Origin: Ostrinia nubilalis
Taxonomy: Eukaryota; Arthropoda; Insecta; Lepidoptera; Crambidae
Direction: 5' to 3'
DNA: 64,000 nucleotides
NCBI RefSeq assembly: GCF_963855985.1
Contig: NC_087093.1
Location: 16,073,001 to 16,137,000 of the forward strand
Shown piece by piece: positions 37,501 through 49,500 of this stretch; within the stretch, counting starts at the first letter, position 1, and every line of letters begins with the position of its first letter. The position numbers were made by a program, and so were the translations under genes. Below the pieces are notes generated by a model. The model did no database searches and was not told the DNA's origin. It worked only from the letters and a program-made list of their open reading frames with translations.

Positions 37501-38586
37501 TATCATAGGTACAGAGAAATCAGTTTTGACTCACTTTTGTTACATCTCACCTCGGTCTCCCCTAAAAAGGATTTACACCCGCTTGCCTCATTAAGCTTTG
37601 GGCGATCACTTTGGATGTCTGCATCTTGCAGCGTCTGTGCGGAAATTATTACCTACTCAAGATTTATACTCACGTATAGTTCGCCCAGTGAAAGTTGAGG
37701 CGAAAACTGTTCTCACCCTGACAAAATTTACACACACAACAAATCACCCATTCTATATATTGAATGCTACCTCAATCTTGGCTTGGTCAATTGGTTTATC
37801 GAAGTCGTGCGTTATGTTTGTGAATACGGGCGATAATCACAAACTCAATCTTTTCTTGTATTGATCGCCTCAACTCTAGCTGCGCTACCTATAAGTAGGT
37901 ATTTTTTCAATATTTAAAACTTTTAGCTGTGCTTTTAGTGATATGAAACTATTGATCTACTCTTTTACTACATGATATTAATTCATCATCAGATTATTGA
38001 TGAAAGTTGGTACCCTATTACAAATAGAAAGATTATACGAGTAAAATCCTGCATTTGGTTAGGTACCCGACTTCTTCCCACATCTAATTGATTCCAAAAT
38101 CTCTACTTCCCAATGCAATCCTACTTTAATTAAATTCTAAAACCAGGTTGTTATTGTATTAAATTATTTTCTCACCTCTACTATCAAATTGAACCTTCTA
38201 GCTACCGCATTAGGTCCAATTTCTGATGCTGAGCTTCGCAGCCATAATGTCTTGGAGCTAGCTAATAGTCTGTCAGGTACACTTGGCCATTCAGGCTTGT
38301 TAGATGGTGGCCTGTTGATGAAAGGACTGACTTGATTGAATGGAAAGCTACAGTTATTACTTGATGGACGATTTTATGTCTGTGATATTGCGGAGACAGT
38401 GAATAAGTTGGTACTTTATTGAAGGAATAGATGAGTCCGATTTAAGTTGTTCAAATTGATTATTACATAGCACATATAATTTATGTAACATTTGAAAACA
38501 TACGTTTTCTTATTCATCATAATAATATCATCATAATTCATAGTTATTGAATCTTCTTAACGTTTAAAGTTGCTTCTCAAATTAAA

Positions 38587-38726
38587 TTATAAATAACTTG
38601 AAAAAATCGAACTGCCTAAGGCGGGAGTGTCTTAGTAGCTCAAATGGAAGAGCATTCGCCCGGCAAGCGAAAGGTCGTTGGTTCATCCCCGCCTTAGGCA
38701 GTTCGATTTTTTCAAGTTATTTATAA
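38587..38726 (+). repeat. Palindromic tRNA-like MITE (copy C, complete)
   Basis: Near-perfect 40-bp inverted arms (TATAAATAACTTGAAAAAAT, then CGAACTGCCTAAGGCGGG) surround a tRNA-like core on the plus strand. The core has a D-arm-like TAGCTCAAATGGAAGAGC, an anticodon stem TTCGC/GCGAA with loop CCGGCAA, and a T-arm-like GTTGGTTCATCCCC. C replaces the universal U33 and the T-loop is damaged, so it is not called a functional tRNA gene. The arms extend the would-be acceptor stem into one long hairpin. Confidence 0.8.
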
Positions 38727-40055
38727 TATCATATAGTACTTTATAAAATTCGACAAGACAAAGTTGTCACAACTACTTACTAAAGTAAGTATTACAGAAA
38801 TAGATAATAATCTACAATTGTCGATCGAAGACGGCTTCTAATTACCGGTGCTTCCATCGGATTAGCAGCTAGCGGAAATTTAACATCGGGTTTGTCAGGG
38901 CTGACAGCTGTGCTAATGGAAAATCAGCTTCTATTTTGTTGCTATAGTGTTTATTACACAAATCACAGAAACTAAAGAGAGATGTGACAAGGGGGCGGGG
39001 CCGGTGTCTCAGCAATATGCCCAAAAACAGAACACATTGCTCGTGAAAGCAATGATGACAGCAGCGACGTCATAATGTAAACAGTTTACCTACATTGCTT
39101 GCGTAGTACTAAAGATTATTCGAACGTTGAGTACTGATACCGCAGTGGATAATGAGCATATATTTTGATTACTTTGTGTATGTGAATTTCTAATGCGACA
39201 CTGAGTTTCGAACTCAGCGCATTAGTTGGCATCTCTCTATATCTCTATGTTTATTACCCTTCATCGGTTACTTCCGGTTGGGTTTCATTGGAGGCCAAGA
39301 TGTAGATTCTTCTTTAAGTGAGATTAGTCCTGTTTATTGCTATTTTATAATGTTCCTATTTGCTAGATACCCCTTTCAGGATCTCTATAGACAAAGTCAT
39401 TTGCATCGAATCGAAAACGAATCTCACATGTCTATTGGATTAAAATCTTCAGAATCACAAGTTTTCCGCTTGGTTGTATTGGTACTTACTTAATACAGTA
39501 AATAAAACATAGGACTTGATTAAGCTACAATGTTGCGATTGCTTGAATTTCAATATTTGGTATAACTAATGATTTTGAAACGTCAAGCGGCAAAAATCTA
39601 AAACTAACAACCCAGACGTCACTAAAACGTGTTTAATTTTATGTAAAATAACATAATAGGATAGGTATTTAATTTACCTGACAAATATGACTCATGAGTC
39701 TGTTGATCGCCGATTAGGTAAAAACAGAATTCATCGATTTTATATTATTCTACAGAAAGCCAAGTTTTTCATGTCTCTTCGTATTTTGTTACTAGAGATA
39801 GCCCTTAAACAGTCTGCGATAGAAATGAACTTTATTTCTCAATAAGTCCATATTGCAGTCCAAAAGGCTTTTAGAAAGTTTCAGTCTTTTCACGCTTAAA
39901 CCACTGAACCGATTTAGATGAAACATACAAAAATATGTAGTTTAGGACCCATGGCAAACCATAGGGTAGTTTTATTCCCAGTTATTATAGGTCTAAGCGC
40001 TTAACTCAATTAATACATGGGGTATGGTAGCGAAACGGGAATGGTAACATTGACA

Positions 40056-40256
40056 ACCTACTAATATTATAAATGCGAAAATTTGTATGGATGTCTGGAC
40101 GTTTTTTACTTTTTCACGCAAAAACTACCGAACGGATTTTGATGAAACTGTACAGTATTGTTGTTTATGACCCAGAATAACATAATATAGGCTATAATTT
40201 ATGACGATCTGTGACGAACTAAATTTCACGCGGGTGAAGCCGTGGGCAAAAGCTAG
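40056..40256 (+). mobile_element. Non-autonomous Helitron H7
   Basis: CCTACTAATATTATAAATGC at the 5' end and CGCGGGTGAAGCCGTGGGCA..CTAG|T at the 3' end, with a one-base mismatch in the hairpin. Same subfamily as 32694-32884. Confidence 0.8.
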
Positions 40257-40929
40257 TATTATGATAAATCTGAATTAGATCTGAAGCCTCGCTGACGTTT
40301 GACGTTCATAAACACCCTCCCGTACCTCAGGCGCTGACCTATGGCTGCAAAACTGCAGGCAAAAGCTAGTTTTTAAGAATGCTTAAACATTTGAAAGATC
40401 AAATATTACCTCACATAAATCAAAGTATATGAACCATCCACGCTGCAGGGAATCTCCGGAGAAAAGAAATGCAAACGATGTGAATATCAGTGCTTTGGTA
40501 AGTGCAAGCAAATTTGAACCTTTCTGCGATAACATAAACATGTACATGTTATTGGTCACGGTATTGTATTACAGTAGATATAGGTAGCAGTAGGTTCACT
40601 CACAAACAATACAAACTTGATCTGTGATTATCTTTTTAGATACATAGCTCATGTCTAAGAAATAACCTAAACGGTCATGTCTAAGTAAAAGTTATTGGAT
40701 TGACAACAAATTCATATCTTATTATGTAAAATGTAATTAACAAAAATAGCAATAACCATTTCTCCGTTATAGGTCCCTAAATTCCAAGCGGACTGAGGCA
40801 ATCTATGGAATTCGTTTCTTAACCTAACTATGCGCTTATTAATTCCTCATATAAAAGTATAAACAATACTACAGCCACTACACTACAGCAAGTAAGGAGA
40901 TGCAAGACGGAGAAAATTCTTTTTTTTTA

Positions 40930-41360
40930 TGAATAACAAGGCAGGTATTTGACTGCAATTGCACCTGGTGTTAAGTGAGATGCAGTCTTGGATGGTATAC
41001 CCTACATTTTTTTTTTTATGCATAACAAGGCAGGTATTTGACCACAATCGCACCTGATGTTAAGTGGGATGCAGTCTAGGGTGGTACATATCTGCCCTGT
41101 AAGTGCTTATTCACTCTCGCCTTGAAGAGGCCCGGATTATAGTTTTCGGGAAAGACAGCAGCAGGCAACGAATTCCAGTCCCTAGCTGTTCGCATTATAA
41201 ATGAGTTATCGAATCGCTTAGTGCGAGCTGGTGGAATGTCGACAGACATTTGCAAGCAAAGTAACTTACTGAAAATCGCTACACTATGGTACGAGTGAGC
41301 CCCATCCGTTTTGGCACGACCGTTTCTCTGAGATAAGAGCTTGCCATGCAATTTGATATT
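40930..41360 (-). mobile_element. CR1/Jockey-like LINE 3' end
   Basis: The minus-strand frame 41351-41076 ends with IMRTARDWNSLPAAVFPENY followed by NPGLFKARVNKHL, the typical C-terminus of a non-LTR ORF2 (RTARLWNSLP). Its 3' UTR unit (ATGCATAACAAGGCAGGTAT) is present twice in tandem at about 40930 and 41024. 5' truncated. Confidence 0.75.
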
Positions 41361-41444
41361 GCAGCATTTATATTAAAGCTAGTTGAGCACTCGACTTTAG
41401 CTAAATCGTTGTCACACATTTTTTTACCACGACTTACTCGAGAA

Positions 41445-41690
41445 TTCGTTCGTTGGTTTCAGCCAAATGACGTCCACAGCTGGACAAAGGCCTCCCACCA
41501 AGGATTTCCATAGCGACCGGTCCTGCACTCTGCCCGCATTCCCGCTACCTTCACCAGATCGTCGGTCCACTTAGTGGGGAGCCTGCTCACACTACGTCTT
41601 CCAGCCCATGATCGTCACTCGAGAATACTTTTCTGCTCCAGCGGATATCAGCTGTGCGAGGTATGTATTGGCCCCACCCACTGTCACGCA
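41445..41690 (-). mobile_element. RTE-like LINE 3' end (reverse)
   Basis: Reverse complement of the 22425-22697 copy: GTTTCAGCCAAATGACGTCC, CTTCACCAGATCGTCGGTCC and GGCCCCACCCACTG in order. 5' truncated. Confidence 0.75.
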
Positions 41691-42129
41691 TTAAACATTT
41701 GTGAAGTAAGGGCGAATAGAGTTAGAAGATTGTCTCTACATGGGATCTTATAACTTTACCACTGTATGTTTTCGCCTTGATATTTCTGGTAGAATCAAAT
41801 TAAAAAACTTATGGTACGATACCGTTACACAAAACAATGTCTAAAATTAATTATTTTAGATTTATTCATTATTCAATTTTTTTTCTCACACAAATTTTAA
41901 TACCACAGACAAATTAATGTTATTTTCATTGATCGTAATTTTTTTTTCATCATTCCCAGAATTTTGGCAACAATAAAGCAAATAACAATGAAACACTCGT
42001 CTAATATAAATAACATTTATTTATTAAAGAAATTAAACTTATTTTTATAAGGTGAGTATTTACATAAAGAAGCTTAACTTATAAGAAGAGAAAAGATAGT
42101 AAAGAAAAGACAGAAGATATGAATAAGTT

Positions 42130-42390
42130 AATTCGCCAGAGCTAAAGCACGAGCGCTGTGTGGCATCGTCGTGTGCCTGCCACAGATATTTCTAAAAGTA
42201 CAACTCGATCGAGTTATCTGCGTACCCAGTAGCCGTGACGTCACATCGCCGCTCTGGTACGGACGGGGCTTACGCGGGGAGGTGCGAGGGAGAGTCGCAT
42301 TCCAGCGAAGTGCGCAGTTAGCTCGATCGGGTCGTATGTATAATGACGCAGCGACAACGCACCGGCGCCGCAACGCATCGTGTGTTTAGC
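42130..42390. promoter_or_regulatory. Isolated GC-rich, CpG-rich block with a CRE-like palindrome
   Basis: About 260 bp of GC- and CpG-rich DNA in AT-rich surroundings, with TGACGTCA near 42236 and CTCGATCGAG near 42205. It gives open frames on both strands, as GC-rich DNA does, without a recognisable protein. It could be a promoter or untranslated first exon, or a captured element. Function is inferred only. Confidence 0.25.
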
Positions 42391-42522
42391 TCTCACTTAT
42401 AAAAATATCATACAAATTCATATAGATGGCATAATCTCAGGCAAAATACTGCGTAATGTAGTTTTATTAAGGGCTATTCTGCTACAAACATCTTACCTGA
42501 AGTTCTACCGACGATATTATTA

Positions 42523-42676
42523 AGGCTGAGTTGCACCACCTAACTTTGACCAAAACTCAATACAAAAAACACCGGTTATCGTTATAGTAACATAACGATA
42601 ACCGGTGTTTTTTGTATGGAGTTTGACAGACTTTTGACGTTTGTCAAAGTTAAAGTAAGATGGTGCAACCCAGCCT
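42523..42676. repeat. MITE family D, copy 3
   Basis: AGGCTGAGTTGCACCACCTA and its complement, with a perfect inner hairpin built on AAAAAACACCGGTTATCGTT. It is the most symmetric copy. Confidence 0.85.
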
Positions 42677-42985
42677 GAGTATAATATCTTGAGATCACAG
42701 AATTATAATTGTAACCCTACACTGTACCTTCAGTGCGCCTGACAAACCTTACATGTGATTTTTTTTTTAATTTTTCAGGTACAACGTCAGGCACATCAAA
42801 CCTAACATGCACAAAAATGGTTAAAAACTAGAGTTGTACTATTCTCCATTTTTCATAAAATGTTTCAAGAAAAAATCTTTTGTAAATTTTGTTCCTCCTG
42901 AAAAGTTCTCATTTTACACATACCCGCGGTAATTACGAATCTTAGCAACCAGTTGCTAATTGTACAATTACAACGTATGTACGAC

Positions 42986-43185
42986 TGCTACAAATCGCTT
43001 AAAGGTGACTGACTGACATAGTGATCTATCAACGCACAGCCCAAACCACTGGACGGATCGGGCTGAAATTTGGCATGCAGGTAGATGTTATGACGTAAGC
43101 ATCCGCTAAGAAAGGATTTTACGAAACTCTACCCCTAAGGGGGTAAAACGGGATCCACGCGTACGAAGTCGCGGGCGACCGCTAG
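42986..43185 (+). mobile_element. Non-autonomous Helitron H8
   Basis: Contains GTGACTGACTGACATAGTGA, CCACTGGACGGATCGGGCTG and the 3' end ACGAAGTCGCGGGCGACCGCTAG|T. The 5' terminus is diverged. Confidence 0.75.
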
Positions 43186-43516
43186 TATTAAACTAAAACG
43201 TGTGAAATGTAATTAAACAATATTTAACATAATAAAAACACTTTCTTTTCCTTTTCAAGTGTTTTTTAAACATTTCTTTTATTTTTTGGTTTCATGAGAT
43301 GAAAGTCCTATTGACTCTTAATCGACTAGTTTATTCAACTTAATAAATTTCCACATTCCCGAAGCTTTTTGTTTTTTTTTTATTCTTCATTTCAGCTCAA
43401 GATAGTAGGTATTTTAATAATCGCATTTGTGATAAATTGGTCGCGAAATTTTTGATAGAGCGAAGAAGAACCCACAGGGGACATAGAAGTTAAGATACCC
43501 AGGTCTTCTGGATAGT

Positions 43517-46500
43517 CTACTCTGTAATGTCTAACAGTTCTCTAGTAGTGCTGTCGGTATCGACTGTTGAAGGGTTGGACGAGTTCCCAGGGTCTTCTTG
43601 TGATGCTTGGTTTTCAATCAGCTGTTTCAAGTCTTCCTTCTTTTGGCGAGAGAAGAACCCGAACTGGAAGAAGAAATATTTCAAGGTTTAAATTTGATTA
43701 GCAGAAGTGACTGTGAGATTTTGAAATAAATTCGTATGTATTATTTGTATCCACGATAGCAAAACAGTGAAGGGTTCAAACTAGCCGACTAGTGATCCGA
43801 GGAACGCGAGTCCGATCCCCGCCGCCGTTCGACTATCGTGGTAAGCCCACTCGTAATGACGTTAACGGGATCATTAGTAATTTGTATTTACTAACTGCTA
43901 TTATTCTTTAATCTGTTTGTAAGTTTAGTAGCGTGGCAACTACGCAAACAAAGTAGAACCTTATTAAATGAAGAGTCTGCCTTCTTTTCAGGAGTCCATT
44001 GAACCAGAATAACCGCTTAACGAAATAAAAATTGAAGGCAATAACATGAAGGTAAGAAAATAAAGTTGGTTACCTTATACAAAGCAGCTATGATGGCAGC
44101 TAGAACTAAGAGACCAGCCACCAGACCCACAATCAGAGGCCAAATTGGAGTCTTGGGTTCCAGTAATAATGTAGTGGTCACTTCCATTGTCCTGAAATAA
44201 AATTATACTTATAATTAATGCAAAACACGTGAAACAAAACAAAATGATAAATAAATAAATGCTGTAAAAAAATCTAATCAAACAATATTTTGATTCGAAT
44301 ATCCCCTGCGTAATGTTTCGTATTTCTTTTCTAAAATAAAACCAACATAATCATTGTATTTGTATTAAAACATTGGTAAATATGAATTTTGCGTGGTGGT
44401 ACGATTATATTTCTAGAATTTCCTGAGGTCCGTAAAACGTTTAATGAAAAGTAGGCATATAATTTGGTCGGTGTTATTATTAAAACATAGGTATTATGGT
44501 AAACATAACTCACCAGTTTTCTTTTGTTTTTCCATTTTGAACGTAAATGAACATCTTGGAAGTCACATTCAATGTCTCTTCGTCATTCAGCTTGTCACCT
44601 AAAACCAAAAATGGTTAATTTTAGACACCTACTAATTACCTTGTGCGATTGTAGTAACATAATCTCAATGATTTGAGTTTAGAAGAAGATATTTTGATCT
44701 TAAATTCTAACTTACCACTCTGTGAATGGTTAAATCGCAGGGGTAATATGTAACCCGTGGTTGAATTAGCTTCGAGCTTTGCGGCAACGAACGAGAGCTT
44801 ATTTTCATGAAAGCTCGACCCTTCTATGGAGCTTGCTGGGCATACCTGTTGAAAGTTAGGTTTATGAGAAAAACACTAATGTTTTAGATAAAACTAAATA
44901 AATAAATTCAGAGTTTAAGCAGTTTTTAAACCGGTTTATTTTGATTATTATTATCATAAAAAATCTTACACCATCCGATAGTAAAAAATCCACTTTCAAG
45001 TTATACAGGTCTGATGGGCCGTAGTTGGCGATCTGTAAATAAATTGTGTGCATCAGACAAAAGTGTACCTTAAACTTTAAATACTAGACATAAAATTCGA
45101 TTGGTAAAATTAGTTCTGGTTGATATATTGATGTCCAACTGATATATTGGTGACAGAGCTTGTGAACTAATGTTATAAAAATACAAACCTCGTAAAAGTG
45201 TGTAAACAAAACATCTCCTTTCTTATCAAATGTTTCTCTTGTGACAGACACGTTGGCCTGGGGTTGGGATTTTCTGAAATAAAGAGAGAATAAGTAGGTA
45301 CCTAGTAAATATTATCGTTTCAAGCAACTAACCAAAACAGTGTTTTAACGAATTTTCTTTGACACAAATGAGTTTTTAAGATACAGTAAACAAATTCCTT
45401 TTCCAGCCGACAACAAGTAAAACTCATAAACAAGGAAATTATTATGGTATTTATTATTAAATTTCTAACAATAGCATTCAAAACCGCTAAAGTCATGTAG
45501 TTAAGTACATCTTTATATAACTGTAGGGAAAACCCAATAACTAATGACAAAAGCATGTAATGTAATAAATAATATTAATATTAGCATTTAAATGCTTCCA
45601 ATTTTTATGTTGGTAATGTACTTGTATCAAACATCAAATAATTGTGTTTCATTTCACAGTCTGTAAGATGTTATAAGCCCTTTTTTAAGATTTTCAAAAT
45701 ACTAACAAAGCTGGGTAGAGATTTAGACCATAATAATATTGTTCCTGAACCTCTGGGAACAAAATCCCAGTAGTCCCATCATGTGACTACTCCACTGGGA
45801 CTACTGAGAATACAAAAATTAGGTCTATTCCACTTTGATCACCTGGCTTTGATCACCCAAGTGATCAAAGTGGACTTTCAGCGACAATTTAGTGTCCTTT
45901 GATCACCTACAAACAAATCACACCTCCTCTGAATAGTCACATGTCCAACTGTTGTACTACCGCCGTAACAAACAAATTGGACATGTAAGTATGTGACTAT
46001 TCAGAGGTGTAATTTATTTTATAGGTGATCAAAGGAAACTAAAATAATAATTAAACTGGAGGCCACTTTGATCACCCAGGTCATCTTATCCGTGGGTGAT
46101 GAAAGGACACCAAATTGTCGCTGGAAGTCCACTTTGATCACCAGGGTGATCAAAGCCAGATGATGAAAGTGGAATAGACCCATATATTTCATTCCGCATT
46201 CTAAAAAAAAAATCTCTTTCCAACATTCAAACTCACCCGCTGAAATTGTAATAGCTCTCAGGAGTTATCGGTATGATGAGTTCCTTAGATCCTGTGCTGA
46301 CGTTTCTCATGTACAGTGGGTCTACTAGGTCGGCTGCTATCATCAGCTGTGTAGCGGAACCGTCCCAGGTGTATTCCAGAACTATCTCCCACTCCGCCTT
46401 ATGTAAAATAACAATATTTGTATTTTTAAAGGTTCAAGTAATTTGTAATAGACCAGTTACGAATATTTCCGTTATTACACAATAAAGATTTTTTAAACCT

Positions 46501-49500
46501 TAAATACAGCCGAAAATAGATCCTCCTCCTTTTTTGAAATCGGTTAAAAATAAACTTAATAATTGTATTTGTGTAGGGAGTGAGTTCACCACAATATTCC
46601 AGCAAATCCAGCACCTAGTAATTTTACAAAAACTTGGAAAACTATCCAAGTCCTTTGTAAGTTAAATAGGGTTTCATAAGCTTTTTATAAGCTTTTTAAT
46701 TAATGAAAGCTTATGATGTTTTAGAATCTGATCTGCATAGATTCTAAAACAGTAAATATTAATAAAATGATAATAACACAGAACAGGAACCGAAGACGAT
46801 GTATGTACTATAAAATTGTTTATTAAAAATGCTTACCGTTTTGTTTCTGTTCAAAGGAGCTGGCAGGTCGCATTTGAGCTCCAAGTTTTGGAGAGAGCAC
46901 GATTCAGGAAGTCTTTTTGGAAGACTTGGGAGGACCACGTGGAGTTTGACACTGTACGCAGGCTCCTCCAAGTTGGTCACGAAGATCTTGACCCCAGGTT
47001 CATTGCCGTCTCCTGGAATATAGTTTCTGGAAAAGTTATGGAATAAATCGTTATTTATCGTTCTGTTTAGAGCTCAACTCCAGTCTTTGCTGATTTAAAT
47101 ACCGCAGAGATGAAATTGTCATGCGTTGAGTAGGTAATAATAATAATAATAAATATCTTTGGACCTCAGATCATAGAAGGGAATAGATGTGAAACGGGGG
47201 CGTGGCGCGTGTCTCCGCGATATGCCCAGAAACGAACATCGGCCGCGTAGCTAGGTTAGTCGCGATTCAGTCGTACTAAGGAAATGTTCTCCGATATTTT
47301 GGATAATGCGACGTTACGTGCAATAAAACAAGTGAAACGAAGAACTACAGGAACAATGGAGTCATTTACTACATGTAAGTATTGCAAATCCATTGGTATT
47401 TAGCTTATAAATAAAAAAAACTAAACATTTTTACGAACGAATTCAGTGCCGTAACAGTTACTGCGATATCGAAATCAGTGGTGATAAAAATTCTAACACA
47501 CTTGTACATTGACGATTTAGTTAGCAACCACTTTATGTCATGCTCAACTACTGCGCAATGTATTTAATTTCTTCCGATATCCACTGTCGTGTGAAAATAC
47601 ACAGTACGGCCGCATGTGCCGGTCGTAACATAGTGCCGTGCTCGTGTTCTAATGCGGTTTCCTATTTTATCGATAAATAGAAGTAAATTATAATTTTCTA
47701 TTTTGTAATTTTAAATAAAAAAATGATGTGTTACTTGCGATTATAAGATTTTACAAAAAAAATAAAATAACAGTAGAAGCCTCTTTCTTTATTTATTAGA
47801 GAATAAATTTTATAATAATACATTAACTTAAATTAGTAACTGTCAACTATGTAATTACTATAAGAGCTAGTTGAAAGCCTAATATAGGCATTATTTTTGA
47901 TAAACATATGCGGTACGCAAAATCGCCATAATTAAAAAGTAAATTTAAATTTAAAATTTAAAGCGTTATAGTAGTTAATAATAACGTATAATAATAAAAA
48001 GGTTTTCATACATAAGCATTTTGTGAAACCAGTTTCGAGCCTTGCCCCTAGCGAGTTAAAGTATCGATATCTTGTCGACTCCATTTTAAATTTGTTCTCT
48101 CACTAGTTTTCAAAGTGTGCGTCACGTCACGCGGCCATTGATTGGCCATAAGGCACGCCTTCTGGCCAATCACAGCACTTTTAAGCCGGTTGCACATGTT
48201 GTCGTAGACTCTCAGTCGCTTTGTTTTTACACAGTTGAATGTGTGTGTGGGAGCTGTGGTGGGGGAAATGTGGGGACACTGGTTCTCGTTGTAGTTACGC
48301 GCGACTTCATATCTATTCTCTTTCTATGATCTGAGCTTTGGACAATCTCACACAGCGCCATCTAGCCCCAAAGTAAGCAATTAATATGCTTGTGTTATGG
48401 GTGCTAGCTTAACGGATATACTACTTATATACTTTTTTTTTAAATACATACATATTATACATAGTAACACCCAGGCCCGTCACAGAAATTAAAATTCATC
48501 ATTTCAATTTCTGCCCGGCCGGGAATCGAACCCGGGACCTTTCGGCATAGTAGTCCGTTCTGAACCACTACACCAAACCACAGAATAAGTAATAGTACAG
48601 GTACAGAAGGATTACTCCGCAAGACGATTTAAATAAATGCGAGTCTTGCTACGACGCGATACAGTGGAATTCAGCTCGCACAGCACTACGTACCTACAAT
48701 TTTATTCACCTACAAGTTTTGTCTCTTTCTATCGCGTGCCTCTGAACTCTTCTTACGCTGTTAGGGTTGCTGTCTAGTGAAAAATAATTAATCTACTTAT
48801 TTGTAATGAGGTACGTATGTAGGTAAGTATGCATTCATTATGGAAAACCTTGGGAGAGGCCTTTGTCCAGCAGTGGACGTCATTTGGCTGAAACGAACGA
48901 ACGCATTCTGAGCAGTAGTCAAAGTAGGTTAGGTTCCTATACTATCCTAAGAATTATTGATTACCTACATGGCCAACATACCTTTCAGCATCTTTGGGAA
49001 GCGAAAAAAAAAGATAAATCCGGTAGATTTCTTTTCGAATTTAAACACCCGAACGCCGCACAATATTTCTTTTTCTTTATGTTCATTTTTAAATAATACT
49101 TCGATCATAGAATTATAATCATACTATACCGCACGCAAGCGTCCTGACGGGCGCGCGCGTGACACTCGACTGATATAATACCCGCCGGCGGGGCGCTTCG
49201 CTGTAGGTAATTATCGGATGTACCGCGCGGAGTGAGCCAGGCCTGACCAAACGGCCGACAAAGGTGCGAGCATTCATAATTATTGTCTATGCCAATTAGT
49301 TTCTCTGATGTTTAGAGATCCAATTCCACTCCTTATTTCATCTATTTATTTTATTTCATTAATTTAATTAACAATATTTCAACAGCATTTAATTGTACTA
49401 CATAATCAGGAAGATACCTACTACTTCAACACAAGCCAATTATAAATGAAAGGGTAAGTTAAGAAACTTTTACAAACTTCTTCAAAGGTTCCATTTTCAT

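Larger units (their letters stand above)
35928..39260. mobile_element. Composite inverted-repeat element
   Basis: The outer arms, about 35928-36340 and 38960-39260, are inverted copies (CTGAGTTCGAA and complement; GGGCATATTG..CCCCGCC and complement; CATTATCCACTGC and complement). An inner inverted pair lies at 36415-36600 and 37295-37500 (GTCGCTACATCTACGGTACT). The segment 36775-36946 matches the centre of the 14941-17072 foldback. Later insertions include the tRNA-like MITE at 38587. No transposase was seen. Confidence 0.7.

Noticed and set aside
37598..37864. 89-codon plus-strand frame
   Set aside because: Lies inside the inverted-repeat composite, ends in a fragment of the GTGAATACGGGCG MITE terminus and has no domain features.
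38637..38700. tRNA gene
   Set aside because: C at position 33, a damaged T-loop and embedding in an inverted-repeat element make a functional tRNA unlikely.
42128..42389. Overlapping open frames of 72 and 81 codons on opposite strands
   Set aside because: No splice signals or protein-family features; GC-rich DNA opens frames on both strands by chance.
46816..47046. Plus-strand frames of 64-76 codons
   Set aside because: Antisense shadows of integrin exon 15.
48475..48585. tRNA gene on the minus strand
   Set aside because: A and B boxes are good but the anticodon stem is mispaired and a SINE-like tail follows.
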